A DNA stretch of 55,357 bases, taken from positions 1-55,357 of IMG/VR virus record IMGVR_UViG_3300010401_000009; one strand, written 5' to 3'. The notes beneath the pieces were generated by a model. It ran no database searches and had not been told where the DNA came from. It was given only the letters and a program-made list of their open reading frames with translations. Positions 16,254 to 24,976 of the stretch are shown in pieces. Position numbers and translations under genes: made by a program. How positions within the stretch are numbered: the first letter of the stretch is position 1; every line of letters begins with the position of its first letter. This DNA is from a virus.

Positions 16254-17621
16254 TCAGGTTGTGGGTTGCCCGGACCGCTGCACCGCCTCGTTCCGCGCGC
16301 GGATCTTCGCGAGGGTGGCGCGGCGCGCCGCCTTCGCATCGGTGATCGCGTCGGACGGGTCGCGGGGCTGTAGCTCCGGCTTCGCTGCGGGCGTCGGTGC
16401 GGGACCTGGTGCACCACCTGGTGACGCGCTCTGCTGCGGTTTCGCGGGAGCCGCGGGCTGGGCTGGCTTCGCCGGCGGCGCGGCCGCGGGCGTAAAGAGA
16501 GACTGGATGCGGGCCGCGCGCTTGGCGAAGGCCTCGGCCTGCGCGCGATAGTAGTCGTCGGCGTACTTCACGGCGCTCGCGAGGTCAGGCTTCTGTCCGA
16601 GCTTCTGCTGCTCCTTCATGACCTCGTACACGATGACCGCCGGCTCAATTCCCCCGGTGATCTCGCGGTCGTGCAGGAAGCGGTACTGCGCCGCGGTCGG
16701 AGCGATCACCTCGCCGACCCGCTGCACGTACGCGAGTTCCTGCTGCTTGGTCTCGCGGGCGGTACGCTCCTCGGATGCCTTCTTCTCCGCGGCGGCCTCG
16801 CGATCCTTCAGCGCGCGCTCGCGCTTGTCTACGTCGGTCGCGTAGACCTTGACCATCCGCGTGGCCCGGCGCGCGTTCATACCCGTCACGTGCTCGTCCG
16901 GCACTCCGATCTTAAGGCCCTTCACAGACAGGTCGGTGATCAGGTCGGCGACCGCGGTCTTGAGGTCGTTGTCGTCGGTGATCCCGTACGTGTCCTTCAG
17001 CCATGCGATGGTCGCGCCGCCCGGGTCGTCGATCAGCTTGCGGCGGTCGGGCAGCAGAGCCTCGCGTTCCGCCAGCGCGGCTTCTCGCGCGGCGATCGCC
17101 TGCTCTCGCTCGGCCAGCTTGGGGTCGGGCGACGCCGGCGGCGACGCCGCGGGAGCCGGATCGGCTTGTAGTGGAAGATCGGGCAGCTCGGGGAACCCGG
17201 GAGGCGGGGTGACCGGCGCTGCGTCGGCCACATCCGGCTGCGCTTGGGTCGCTGCCGCGGGTACTGCGGGAGAAGCGGTCATCGCTGCAGGATCTGCCGC
17301 CCGCAAGGTCGGCGCCGGCGCATGCTCCATCGGCTGTAGGTCGTCCGCCATGTCGGCTCCCACGCCCCCCTTGGCCGCGAGCTGGCGGAACAGCGCGCGC
17401 GACTTGCCAGACCACACGCGCGGCGCCTTGGGGCCCGGCTGGGGTCCGGCGGCCTCGTCATCCTGGCCTGGGGGCAGACCGATCTTCTCTGCTGCATCGG
17501 CAGATGACGCCGGATCCGATGCAGTGGCGGCCTTGCCGGCCGGTGACGCCTCGACGCTCGCCTCCGCGTTGTTGCTGGCCGGCTCGATCGCCGGCTCGTA
17601 TCCTTCGAGATCGTCGCTCAT
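16254..17621 (-). CDS. Scaffolding protein
   Basis: 455 residues, highly charged and Pro/Ala-rich. The acidic N-terminal half is disordered. Coiled coil spans about residues 165-200 (LAEREQAIAAREAALAERE) and again about 265-300 (KRERALKDREAAAEKKASEE). The C-terminus is basic (KAARRATLAKIRARNEAVQR), as needed to bind capsid protein. It lies exactly between portal and capsid genes, and its start overlaps the portal stop (ATGA). Confidence 0.75.
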   Translation of the reverse strand: MSDDLEGYEPAIEPASNNAEASVEASPAGKAATASDPASSADAAEKIGLPPGQDDEAAGPQPGPKAPRVWSGKSRALFRQLAAKGGVGADMADDLQPMEHAPAPTLRAADPAAMTASPAVPAAATQAQPDVADAAPVTPPPGFPELPDLPLQADPAPAASPPASPDPKLAEREQAIAAREAALAEREALLPDRRKLIDDPGGATIAWLKDTYGITDDNDLKTAVADLITDLSVKGLKIGVPDEHVTGMNARRATRMVKVYATDVDKRERALKDREAAAEKKASEERTARETKQQELAYVQRVGEVIAPTAAQYRFLHDREITGGIEPAVIVYEVMKEQQKLGQKPDLASAVKYADDYYRAQAEAFAKRAARIQSLFTPAAAPPAKPAQPAAPAKPQQSASPGGAPGPAPTPAAKPELQPRDPSDAITDAKAARRATLAKIRARNEAVQRSGQPTT

Positions 17622-19504
17622 GAGACTCCTGGGGGCAGTGGTGCGGGTAGCGGCATGCCGGCGGCTGCCTGCGAAGTCATCCCGCCGAGCGGGTCGGGGA
17701 AGCCGGATGGCCCGGGCGGTCCTGGAGGCCCGGCGGCGCCGGCAGGCGGCATGACACCAGGGTTGCCGGGCTGCCCTTGGATCGCTGGTCCGACGGGTTC
17801 CGGCATCGGCGGGGGCGCCAGCTGCTTCTCGAGCCCATCGAGCATTTGCAGGAACCAGCGGTAGCGGCCGAGGTAGACGTCCTTCGCCCCCTCGGCAAAC
17901 GCGTTGCTGTACTCGCCGATGATGATCTCCTTGGCGAGCCCCGGCGGCGTGAGCATGAACGGCGTGGGCACGCAGTCCTCGAGCGGAACCGTCAGGTCGC
18001 CGAGCATCTCCGCCAGCTTCTGGAGCGCGCGGATCGGTCCGAGCATGTGTCGGTTGGCCGCGGCGATGTCTGGCTCGTCGAACAGGCTGGCGATCAATAG
18101 CGGGTTCGAGAACAGCCCGGGGATCTTCATCATGTCCCCGACCGTGTCGAGCTTGCCGGCGCGCGCCTCGGGCAGGAAGTTGATCGGCTCGATGTTGAGG
18201 TGGAATCCGCCGCCGTCGAAGTCGAACTTGTCCCAGTCGATCTCACGGATCCACGGCGCGAGTTCGGCCTTCGACTTCTTGTCGTCGGCCTCGGTCATGA
18301 GCAGCTTGGCCTCATCGATCATCGCCGTCCCGCAATCCACCCGGCTCATCGAGTACTGGAGATCGAGGTACGAGAACCGGTCGCTCTGCAGATCGTCCAT
18401 CGTGTCGAGCGCCTTGCCCGACGCGTTGGGCCCCAACGTGCTCTTGCTCGAGGCCGCGAGCTGGCTGATTCCGGCGATCTCGTACATCTCCTGGATGAGC
18501 CACCGGAGCGTCTGGATCGCCTGATCGCTCGCGGGATTCGGAGCGAAGTACTTCGGGTCTGCGTCGTCGGTCTCGATGACCACGGGGTCACGCGCTCGCA
18601 GGTGCCCCTTGTTGATGTTCGAGCCCCGGCGCGCGAAAATCTTCAGGCCGGAGCCCCAGTAGATCGCGGTCTGGATGTCGCTCCACAGCTCGTTGACCTT
18701 GTTCTGCGACCCGGCGAGCTGCTGCACGAGGCCGATACCCAGGAATCCGCGGAGCGCCGGCGTCCATGTCACCCGCGCAAGAGGGAAGCGCGGCCGATGC
18801 CACCCGCTCTCCTTGAGCGGCGGGCCCTGGTCGCGGATGCCGATGAGGTGCTTGCCGTCGTCGGCGCCAGGGAAGCTCGGTAACCGCCAGGCCTTGATGA
18901 CCTCGATCTGGTCCTTATCGATCGGCGCGTCGTAGTCGTACGGCGCCCAGATGTCGCGCGTCGCCGGCGCGGCCTTCATGATGCGCGCGCGCGCCTCCGG
19001 GAACTTCGCCGCAAGCACGTCGCGGTCGAGCAGCTTCACGCGCGCCAGTGTCCACGGCCAATCGTTGTGCCGCGGCTCACCGTCGTCGAACACGAGCTCG
19101 CTCCGCGGGAAGCGCTCTGGGATGACGTCGCCGCCGATGCGCAGGATCTCAGCGAACCCGTCGCCGCGCACCACCGCGTCGCGGAGCTGGAGCGGCATCG
19201 TGCGCTCTATGTTCGGCGACCCCATCTTTCGCCGAATCACCCGGCTCGCGCGCCGCGCGTATAGCTTCTCGCTGTACTCGGCGTCGTCGGCCGAGATGAT
19301 CGGCATCGAGCGGTGCTTGCCGATCCTCGACACCACCGTATCGATCATCGACTGGATCAGATTGAGGTAGCTCGAGGCCTTCGACTGCGCGCGCAGGAAG
19401 TCCATCGCGGCGGTACCCAGCCGGCGCCCGACCGGCCGGCCCTCGTAGATCGCCTCGTGGATGAGGTCCATCGCGTGGTAGCCGCGGAGGTACGCGCGGC
19501 GCAC
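17618..19504 (-). CDS. Portal protein (start uncertain)
   Basis: 628 residues from a GTG at 19504, the first canonical start in frame. The sequence shows portal-type features: QSMIDTVVSRIGKHR near the N-terminus, a long helical middle, IQEMYEIAGISQLAASSKST, and a Pro/Gly-rich C-terminal tail. Upstream of 19504 the same frame stays open to about 19735 and reads like protein (GWWRLSGEEALDALWQWSDV), which resembles the missing N-terminus, yet contains no ATG, GTG or TTG. The true start may be non-canonical, near AAGGAC at about 19613-19618. It forms the DNA entry ring and docks TerL. Confidence 0.8.
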   Translation of the reverse strand: MRRAYLRGYHAMDLIHEAIYEGRPVGRRLGTAAMDFLRAQSKASSYLNLIQSMIDTVVSRIGKHRSMPIISADDAEYSEKLYARRASRVIRRKMGSPNIERTMPLQLRDAVVRGDGFAEILRIGGDVIPERFPRSELVFDDGEPRHNDWPWTLARVKLLDRDVLAAKFPEARARIMKAAPATRDIWAPYDYDAPIDKDQIEVIKAWRLPSFPGADDGKHLIGIRDQGPPLKESGWHRPRFPLARVTWTPALRGFLGIGLVQQLAGSQNKVNELWSDIQTAIYWGSGLKIFARRGSNINKGHLRARDPVVIETDDADPKYFAPNPASDQAIQTLRWLIQEMYEIAGISQLAASSKSTLGPNASGKALDTMDDLQSDRFSYLDLQYSMSRVDCGTAMIDEAKLLMTEADDKKSKAELAPWIREIDWDKFDFDGGGFHLNIEPINFLPEARAGKLDTVGDMMKIPGLFSNPLLIASLFDEPDIAAANRHMLGPIRALQKLAEMLGDLTVPLEDCVPTPFMLTPPGLAKEIIIGEYSNAFAEGAKDVYLGRYRWFLQMLDGLEKQLAPPPMPEPVGPAIQGQPGNPGVMPPAGAAGPPGPPGPSGFPDPLGGMTSQAAAGMPLPAPLPPGVS

Positions 19505-19637
19505 GTCTGACCACTGCCAGAGCGCGTCGAGCGCTTCCTCTCCGGACAGCCGCCACCAGCCGCGCCCGTCGCCGGCGGCGTCCTTGGGGCCGTCGTCGTA
19601 CTGTCGTCCGACCCGCTGGTCGGCGACGTCCTTGCGC

Positions 19638-19814
19638 TTACGGCGCGTCGGTGGTGCGCGGGTGCTGGTGCGCTTGGGTGGTTTGTTCGTCGATCTCGAT
19701 CGTGCCGTCGCTCCACACGCGCCCGACCTGATTGCCCTCGATCATCACCTTGTGCGTGACGCGCGGAAGGTTAACCCAGTAGCGCACCTTGGCCTCGTAG
19801 CAGTCGTTGCTCAC
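19638..19814 (-). CDS. 58-residue small protein upstream of the portal gene
   Basis: GTG start overlapping the preceding stop (GTGA). The product (SNDCYEAKVRYWVNLPRVTH...VWSDGTIEIDEQTTQ) is beta-rich with a well-mixed composition. Its stop lies 133 bases before the portal GTG, and its last codons overlap the open N-terminal extension of the portal frame. No family recognised. Confidence 0.6.
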   Translation of the reverse strand: MSNDCYEAKVRYWVNLPRVTHKVMIEGNQVGRVWSDGTIEIDEQTTQAHQHPRTTDAP

Positions 19815-20281
19815 GCTGCTCCCTCCGCGCCGTGCTCGATCTTGACGCCGTGCTTCCGGAGCCACGGCTCGACCTCGGCCCACACGGTTTCCTCTCCCTT
19901 CGCCATCGCCGCCTGCCCCTTCGTGAGGTCGACGTGCGGCGTGATCAGGCGGATGACGCGGTCGACCGGCGGAGGTTGACCGGGGTGAGCCTCGCGCCAC
20001 TTCCGCAACGCGCGGGACATCGCGACGCCCTCGATGATCCAGGGGCCGGGCTCGTCCAGCCACATGCTCGCGATCCGCGACGCCTCGGACCATGCCTCCT
20101 TGCCGAGGTGCTTGCACTGCTCGATGAGGTCGTCGGTGTGGCGGATCGCGCCGCACGAGCACGCCTCGTCGAACGCGGAATCGCAGCTCACGTGCAGCGG
20201 CGCCGCGAGGTTGCCGGCCAGCGTCGTCTTGCCGGTCCGCGGTCCGCCGGTGATGCAGATGCGTGTCACGGTCAGCTCCAT
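19811..20281 (-). CDS. P-loop nucleotide-binding protein (kinase-like)
   Basis: 156 residues. Walker A motif GGPRTGKTT at residues 12-20 after a first strand (TRICIT). WIIEGVAMSRALRKWRE is the second strand with a following helix, and DRVIRLITPHVDLTKGQ resembles the third. Three Cys lie in the N-terminal half (CDSAFDEACSCG). The small single-domain layout suggests an NMP-kinase-like or AAA-like NTPase. It lies inside the packaging cluster between TerL and the portal gene; role unknown. Confidence 0.65.
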   Translation of the reverse strand: MELTVTRICITGGPRTGKTTLAGNLAAPLHVSCDSAFDEACSCGAIRHTDDLIEQCKHLGKEAWSEASRIASMWLDEPGPWIIEGVAMSRALRKWREAHPGQPPPVDRVIRLITPHVDLTKGQAAMAKGEETVWAEVEPWLRKHGVKIEHGAEGAA

Positions 20282-20628
20282 ACCAGCACGACGCCGACAA
20301 CCTGCGCCGATGCGTTGAGGATGAAGCTCGCCTGCGTGGGGTCGAGCGATATCGAGTCGGGGTCGGTCGGGTGCAGCTTCACTCCGGTGTCCCCGCCGGC
20401 CCCCTTGATCTTGATCGTCGCGGTGTTCGCCGCCGGCTTGATGATAGTCACCGCGGTGGGGATGGTTCCTCCGGTCGGAACCGCGATCGTGTTGTCGCCG
20501 ATCGCCAGGCTGATCGGTGGGGCGGTCGCCGCCGGGCTATTCACGTTCGCCGCGGCTGACGCCGACGGGTTGCTCACGCGATCACCCGAGAACCCCAACG
20601 TGATCGCGCGGGTTGATGTCGCGCTCAC
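20272..20628 (-). CDS. Small beta-rich protein
   Basis: 118 residues from a GTG at 20628 with GAGGAG eight bases upstream; the earlier start lacks this. Almost entirely short strands (TISLAIGDNTIAVPTGGT-like, TATIKIKGAGGDTGVKLHPTD), ending in VVGVVLVWS. This resembles small virion or head-completion proteins, but no family is recognised. It overlaps its neighbours at both ends. Confidence 0.65.
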   Translation of the reverse strand: MSATSTRAITLGFSGDRVSNPSASAAANVNSPAATAPPISLAIGDNTIAVPTGGTIPTAVTIIKPAANTATIKIKGAGGDTGVKLHPTDPDSISLDPTQASFILNASAQVVGVVLVWS

Positions 20629-20780
20629 CAGTACATCTCCTCGATGAGGTCGCCGTACTCCGTGCGCAGTCGGCGCCACCGCGGCGCTGTCATGATCATC
20701 CCGCCGTTGTCAGGCGTGCCGCTGTTCGGCGTGCGGTACGCGTCGAACAGGAACGCGGCCACGAGCATGCAGCGGATCAC
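20625..20780 (-). CDS. 51-residue small protein
   Basis: GTG start overlapping the upstream stop (GTGA) and a stop overlapping the downstream GTG (GTGA). The N-terminus is hydrophobic (MLVAAFLFDAY) and the C-terminus charged and aromatic (RWRRLRTEYGDLIEEMYW). Being locked between two overlaps and having non-random composition support a real gene. Function unknown. Confidence 0.6.
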   Translation of the reverse strand: MIRCMLVAAFLFDAYRTPNSGTPDNGGMIMTAPRWRRLRTEYGDLIEEMYW

Positions 20781-20965
20781 TCGAACATCCTACCCGCGAG
20801 CGCTTCGCTGATGTGATGGTCGATCGCTTTGTTCTCATCCGGAGTCGCGTGCTTCCTACATGGCAGGCCGCTGTGCGGGAAAATCATCGCGCAGTCTCCG
20901 CAGAACACGGTCAAGCTCCCGATCTTCTCTTCGCTCCGCGCGCGGACCTCGTCCCACGTCAGCAT
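20777..20965 (-). CDS. Small CxxC protein
   Basis: 62 residues from the ATG at 20965 (TGATG overlap with the preceding stop). CGDCAMIFPHSGLPCRKH supplies three Cys and two His for a likely zinc site, followed by a helix (NKAIDHHISEALAG). No known family. Confidence 0.65.
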   Translation of the reverse strand: MLTWDEVRARSEEKIGSLTVFCGDCAMIFPHSGLPCRKHATPDENKAIDHHISEALAGRMFE

Positions 20966-21285
20966 CACCCACCTCGCCCGATCGCAGGCTGCAGCTCGGT
21001 GCCCGGCACCTTCTCGCCTGCTACCCGCCGGTAGAGCTCGCCGCCGAAGGCCTCCATGATGCCGCCGTCCGGGCGCTCGTCGTCGCGATCGCTGCCCGGT
21101 GTCGGGCGGTGCAGCTTGATCGATGCGCATCCCACGCTCAGCTCGTCGACCTCGAAGCCTCCATCGCGCAGCCGCTCGAGCGCCGCCACCAGCGCTGCCG
21201 CATCACCGGTAAGCGCCGTACCCGCTGTACGGGTCGCCTTGTTCGTCTTGTGGCTCACAGATTGCGCTCTCAAGTTCTCGCTCAT
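20965..21285 (-). CDS. Hypothetical protein after TerL
   Basis: 106 residues if the ATG at 21285 is used, overlapping the TerL 3' end by 83 bp. A GTG at 21189 would remove the overlap. The common part (ALERLRDGGFEVDELSVGCASIKLHR ... GELYRRVAGEKVPGTELQPA) is a compact alpha/beta protein. Its position between TerL and the portal cluster is typical for small packaging or head accessory proteins. Confidence 0.6.
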   Translation of the reverse strand: MSENLRAQSVSHKTNKATRTAGTALTGDAAALVAALERLRDGGFEVDELSVGCASIKLHRPTPGSDRDDERPDGGIMEAFGGELYRRVAGEKVPGTELQPAIGRGG

Positions 21286-23068
21286 CCCTTATAACCGCTT
21301 CTGGACTTCCTGGCACGATTTTTGGCTCTTCTGGTCGGTACCGGTGGTGAAACGACTCGCGGTGCGCGTACAGGCCGCCGTCGCTCGCGTCGTGCGGTGT
21401 CCCGTCCTCGACCTCTCGGCCGTCCTCGGTGCGTAGCGGCTTCCACCGGTGCGCCTTCCACTCGACCATGAGCACAGAGTCCTTGCGCAGCTTCAGCAAA
21501 CCCTTGCGAATGTCAGTATTTAGCTGGTTCTGTGCGATCCTCTTGTTCTGCTTAGTCGCCTCGATGATCGGCAAATGGTACCGGTCCACCCACCGTTTGG
21601 ACCACCCCATCACGGCCGGCTTGCCGCCGCCGCCGGCGTCCGCCGCCCAGAGCGAGATGCCGACCTGTGCGCGCACCGCATGGAGGTGGCCGGCCATCTC
21701 GTCGTAGTCGAGCCCTGACCGCTTCCAGCTCGCGAGCTCGTACAGGATCGGGTCCTTGAGCGACCACGCCCAGATCACGAACGCGAACGCCGCGCGCGTC
21801 CCGAGGTCGGCGCCGAGCGCGAGGAAGTACTCGCGGCCACCGCGGCGCTCCGGGAGGTCGAGCATCGCAGCGCGCAGGTCGGGGAACCCGTCGGCGGCCA
21901 GGCGGACCGGCGCGTAGACGATCTCGTGCTCGGGCACCTTGTGGAGCTCGTAGACGTAGCGAGCCCCCTCCTTGACCCAGCGCGCCTTCCACTCGCGCAG
22001 CACGTCGGGGTCGTCGTCGTCGAGCCCGTTCTTGCGGATCGCCGACGCCGCCGCGCGCTCCCACCGGACCGCGATCGCCGCCGTGTCCGCGTCGGCCTCG
22101 GTAGCGAACGGGCCCCAGCGGTGCGCTCCCTCGGTGATTTCGGCCGCCGACCACGCGTGCGTCGAGCGCTCGGTACCCGGCTGGTCATAGAGATTGTCCT
22201 CGACGTACCACCGCCCGCCCTCCCACACGACGCGCCCAAAGAACGGGTTGTCCGTGACGGTGAGCTCGTGGACCTCCCACCCCTTAGAGCGCTCCGATTC
22301 GTCGTCGCGCGTGACCTCGTAGAACATCCCGACCAGGTCTCGGCTCGGCGTGCCCGTGAGCCAGCACTCGGCTCCGAAGTCCGACATCCCGGCCATGATG
22401 ACCGCGCGGTAGAGCCGCTCCAGCCACCGGAAATCCTGCGCCTCATCCACCCAGTAGACGTGCTTCGCGAGGCCTCGAAGATCCATGATCTTACCCTCGT
22501 CGTCGGCTCCGAACAGCTCGATCTTGGAGCCGTTGCTGAACCTGAGCTCGAGGTCGGCATCCCGCACCTCGACGGTCACCCCGCCCAGGTCGAACTTCGG
22601 CACACCACGCTGCTCGAGCCGGGTTCCGTATCGCTCGATGACGTCGACGAGCCCGCTCTGCGTGTCGTTGCGCCAGCAGCGCGCCCTCGCGTTCACGCGC
22701 GTGTCGGTGATGTACACGGCGCGGAACCGCGGGTGCTCCACCGCGCGCGCGATCAGCTCGCGGCAGCCGCCGGCCGTGGCCCCTGAGCGCCGAGTCTTCT
22801 TGGTGGCCCGCTGCTTCGCCGGCGATCGAAAGAACCCGCGCTGCTTCGGGTGGTAGAACCCGCGCAGCGTGTCGACGAGCTCCTGGATGCGCTTGCCGAC
22901 GGCCTCGCCCGGGTCAGCCGCCGGCTCGGCGCGCGCGGCATCTGCCTCCGCTGCCGCAGTTGCCGCGGCGCGCAGCCGGTCGAGCTCATCCTGTTCTGCG
23001 CGGAGCTTCGCCGCCTGCTCGAGCCGCCGCTCGCGCGCCTGGCGCAAGAGCTCGAGGTCGGCATCCAC
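21203..23068 (-). CDS. terL: Terminase large subunit
   Basis: 621 residues from a GTG. An N-terminal coiled coil (residues 1-45) is followed by the ATPase domain: Walker A region KKTRRSGATAGG (91-101) and Walker B HVYWVDEAQDF (203-213), then LTGTPS motif III. The nuclease domain has the expected acidic residues in LALGADLGTRAAFAF, LWAADAGGGGK and HDASDGGLYAHR. The lysine usually found in SGKT is Ala (SGAT); basic residues just upstream may serve instead, as in deviant terminase Walker A motifs. It packages DNA into the prohead through the portal and cuts it. No small subunit is recognised. Confidence 0.9.
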   Translation of the reverse strand: MDADLELLRQARERRLEQAAKLRAEQDELDRLRAAATAAAEADAARAEPAADPGEAVGKRIQELVDTLRGFYHPKQRGFFRSPAKQRATKKTRRSGATAGGCRELIARAVEHPRFRAVYITDTRVNARARCWRNDTQSGLVDVIERYGTRLEQRGVPKFDLGGVTVEVRDADLELRFSNGSKIELFGADDEGKIMDLRGLAKHVYWVDEAQDFRWLERLYRAVIMAGMSDFGAECWLTGTPSRDLVGMFYEVTRDDESERSKGWEVHELTVTDNPFFGRVVWEGGRWYVEDNLYDQPGTERSTHAWSAAEITEGAHRWGPFATEADADTAAIAVRWERAAASAIRKNGLDDDDPDVLREWKARWVKEGARYVYELHKVPEHEIVYAPVRLAADGFPDLRAAMLDLPERRGGREYFLALGADLGTRAAFAFVIWAWSLKDPILYELASWKRSGLDYDEMAGHLHAVRAQVGISLWAADAGGGGKPAVMGWSKRWVDRYHLPIIEATKQNKRIAQNQLNTDIRKGLLKLRKDSVLMVEWKAHRWKPLRTEDGREVEDGTPHDASDGGLYAHRESFHHRYRPEEPKIVPGSPEAVIRDERELESAICEPQDEQGDPYSGYGAYR

Positions 23069-23071
23069 GCG

Positions 23072-23326
23072 TCAGTTCTCCGCGAGCGCGCCTTCGTCGA
23101 CGTCGTGCACTTCGACCTTCATGCCCATGCGCTCGAGCTTGAGCTTGGCGCTGTCGCCGATCATGTAGAGCTTGAGCAAGCACGCGTTGCAGTCGGCGAG
23201 CTGGATGCGCTCCACCGCCTGCGCCCAGTCCCGCGCCAGCATGATCGCGTCGCCCGGCGGGACGTCACCAGCGCGCAGGCCGCAGAACGTAACCACGTTG
23301 GGCAGGAACTCGACGTGCGTCGTCAT
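23072..23326 (-). CDS. Small hypothetical protein upstream of TerL
   Basis: 84 residues from the ATG at 23326; a TTG at 23335 overlapping the previous stop is also possible. It contains VVTFCGLRAGDVPPGD and VERIQLADCNACLLKLYMIGD with three Cys. The stop is three bases before TerL. Might be a small terminase-associated factor by position only; no HTH is obvious. Confidence 0.65.
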   Translation of the reverse strand: MTTHVEFLPNVVTFCGLRAGDVPPGDAIMLARDWAQAVERIQLADCNACLLKLYMIGDSAKLKLERMGMKVEVHDVDEGALAEN

Positions 23327-23331
23327 GGAGG

Positions 23332-23553
23332 TCAATACGTTCGCTTGCCGCCGCGTGGCCTCGGATCGATGGGCATCGCGCGAGCTGCCTTCTTCAACGC
23401 ATCGTGGTGCGCCACGTGATCGAACGTGCGGCCCTTGTCGTCCTTGACGAACTCCTTGGCCACACTCTCCGGGACGCCCGTACGCTGGGCCTCGGCCGGG
23501 TTGCGCGCGACCATCTCCATCAAGTTGTGCTGCTTCTTGCTGGTGCTCGGCAT
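23332..23553 (-). CDS. Small basic phage protein
   Basis: 73 residues with a good ribosome site (GAGGAGCTGAC-ATG). The N-terminus STSKKQHNLMEMVARNP resembles a widespread family of small phage proteins that start with a TSKKQQ-type motif and have no assigned function. The C-terminus is very basic (KKAARAMPIDPRPRGGKRTY), so it may bind nucleic acid. Confidence 0.7.
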   Translation of the reverse strand: MPSTSKKQHNLMEMVARNPAEAQRTGVPESVAKEFVKDDKGRTFDHVAHHDALKKAARAMPIDPRPRGGKRTY

Positions 23554-23562
23554 GTCAGCTCC

Positions 23563-24216
23563 TCAGGTCACCGAGTTTCCGTCCTTGTCGATCGTCACGG
23601 ACTTGGCTCCGTTGATCGCGCAGCATGCGGTCGGGAACACGCGAGCATCGATCTTCCGGCAGTACAGCGGCCGGCCTACCGAATCGGGTCGCTTGGACGG
23701 GACGCCGAACGGACACCGCTTGCATCCCCATCCACCTACCGCCGACCGAGCGAAGGCAGCGAGACCGATCGACGACCATAGACCCCATGCCTCGGGGTCG
23801 CCGGCGCACTTGTTCTCGTAGTGGCGGCAGCTGTCGGCGTCCAGCTTGAGCCGGATCGGCGTGCGCCCATCCGACTGCACGACGCGCAGGCACTTGCCGC
23901 CCTCCTCCTTGTTGCAATCGCCGCAGACGTAGTCTCCGTCATCGTCGACAGTGCGCGGGTTTCCGGTGTACTTGTCGGCATAGTCGAGCTCGTTGGCGGC
24001 GGCCAGCCTCTGGTGGTTCTCGTACTTCTCGCGATCTGGGCTGAAGTCGTCGGGCTGGATGCACAGGCCATCTGGGCCCCGCGTCGGAGTCGTCACCGTG
24101 CGGACCAGCGGATGCTTGGTCCTGGCCTCATCCATCGACCGGAACGGTCCCCCGACGATATCGCCGGCGTCGCCCTTCACGAAGAACCGCCCCCCGCTCG
24201 ACTTCGTGTACTTCAT
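23563..24216 (-). CDS. Cysteine-rich protein of unknown function
   Basis: 217 residues. After an N-terminal strand region (SGGRFFVKGDAGDIVGGPF) it has many cysteines in spaced groups (CGDCNKEEGGKC, CRHYENKC, GCKRCPFG, YCRKID, TACCAI), enough for two or more zinc or iron-sulphur sites. No signal peptide, so the cysteines act in the cytoplasm or virion. Family not recognised. The ATG overlaps the next gene upstream (ATGA). Confidence 0.65.
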   Translation of the reverse strand: MKYTKSSGGRFFVKGDAGDIVGGPFRSMDEARTKHPLVRTVTTPTRGPDGLCIQPDDFSPDREKYENHQRLAAANELDYADKYTGNPRTVDDDGDYVCGDCNKEEGGKCLRVVQSDGRTPIRLKLDADSCRHYENKCAGDPEAWGLWSSIGLAAFARSAVGGWGCKRCPFGVPSKRPDSVGRPLYCRKIDARVFPTACCAINGAKSVTIDKDGNSVT

Positions 24217-24755
24217 GGCTCCTGCCCACCCGACGCGCCCGCGCAGAACGCCTGGAACGCGTCCCGCAGCGCGGTGTTGGTCGCGACAACCGCCTTGGTC
24301 GCCTCGTGCGCGGCCCGCGCGGCGTCCTGCAAGGCGCGGTAACGAGCGGCGTCTGGTCCGGTGAGCACGATGGCGTCATCCGGGATATGGCGTAGGTTAG
24401 GGATGCAGGAGAGGTGGATCCTCGCCTGCGTCTCCAGCCCAGGATCGCATGGCTTGCCGCAGCGCTGGCAAGCGGCCACCTCGACGCAGGATGCGACAGA
24501 TAGGCCGGCGACCGGTAGCGTGGTGCCGTTGCCATCTCGGTAAGCGGTCGGCGCGTCGCGAAGCTCGCGCACGCCTTCCTCGGCCGCGCGGTCGACTGCC
24601 TGCATGGCGATCTCCAGGCCGGTCGGATCCGCGCGCGCTGCCTCGATGTCAGCCATCGCCTCGGGCGTCCGGCGTGGACCGCCGCGCATCACTCGCGCCA
24701 TCTCTCGTTCCGGCGCTTGATCGAGCAACCCTGGCTTGTCGCCGACGATCGTCAT
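24213..24755 (-). CDS. Hypothetical protein with zinc-type Cys pairs
   Basis: 180 residues from the ATG at 24755 (ATGA overlap). Mostly helical; CQRCGKPCDPGLETQARIHLSC makes a CxxC...C...C site in the centre. A charged Ala-rich helix closes the protein. Member of a coupled series of small genes ahead of TerL; unknown role. Confidence 0.65.
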   Translation of the reverse strand: MTIVGDKPGLLDQAPEREMARVMRGGPRRTPEAMADIEAARADPTGLEIAMQAVDRAAEEGVRELRDAPTAYRDGNGTTLPVAGLSVASCVEVAACQRCGKPCDPGLETQARIHLSCIPNLRHIPDDAIVLTGPDAARYRALQDAARAAHEATKAVVATNTALRDAFQAFCAGASGGQEP

Positions 24756-24976
24756 CGCTTCGGGCCCCACGTCGTGCCCGGCAGCTGGCCCGGGATGCCC
24801 GTGCGCCCCTTGACCGGCTCGCGCGCCGCCGCGGCCTCTGGCGTCACCGCGGGCTGGGTGGCCGCGCCGGGGTCCGCGGAGCCCGGCATCTTGTGCGCGG
24901 CGTCGATCTGCTCCTGGGCCTCGGGAGTGCGCGTGGCGACCTTGCGGGTCGTGAAGTCGATCGCGGTGTCGCTCAC
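24752..24976 (-). CDS. Small hypothetical protein
   Basis: 74 residues; GTG start and stop both overlap neighbours (GTGA and ATGA). Charged N-terminus (SDTAIDFTTRKVATRTPEAQEQ), Pro/Ala-rich end with GRTGIPGQLPGTTWGPKR. Probably disordered. No function assigned. Confidence 0.6.
   Translation of the reverse strand: MSDTAIDFTTRKVATRTPEAQEQIDAAHKMPGSADPGAATQPAVTPEAAAAREPVKGRTGIPGQLPGTTWGPKR

Noticed and set aside
19357-19716. Minus ORF of 119 codons overlapping the portal start
   Set aside because: Arg/Ser/Thr-rich shadow; the portal frame through the same bases reads much more like protein.
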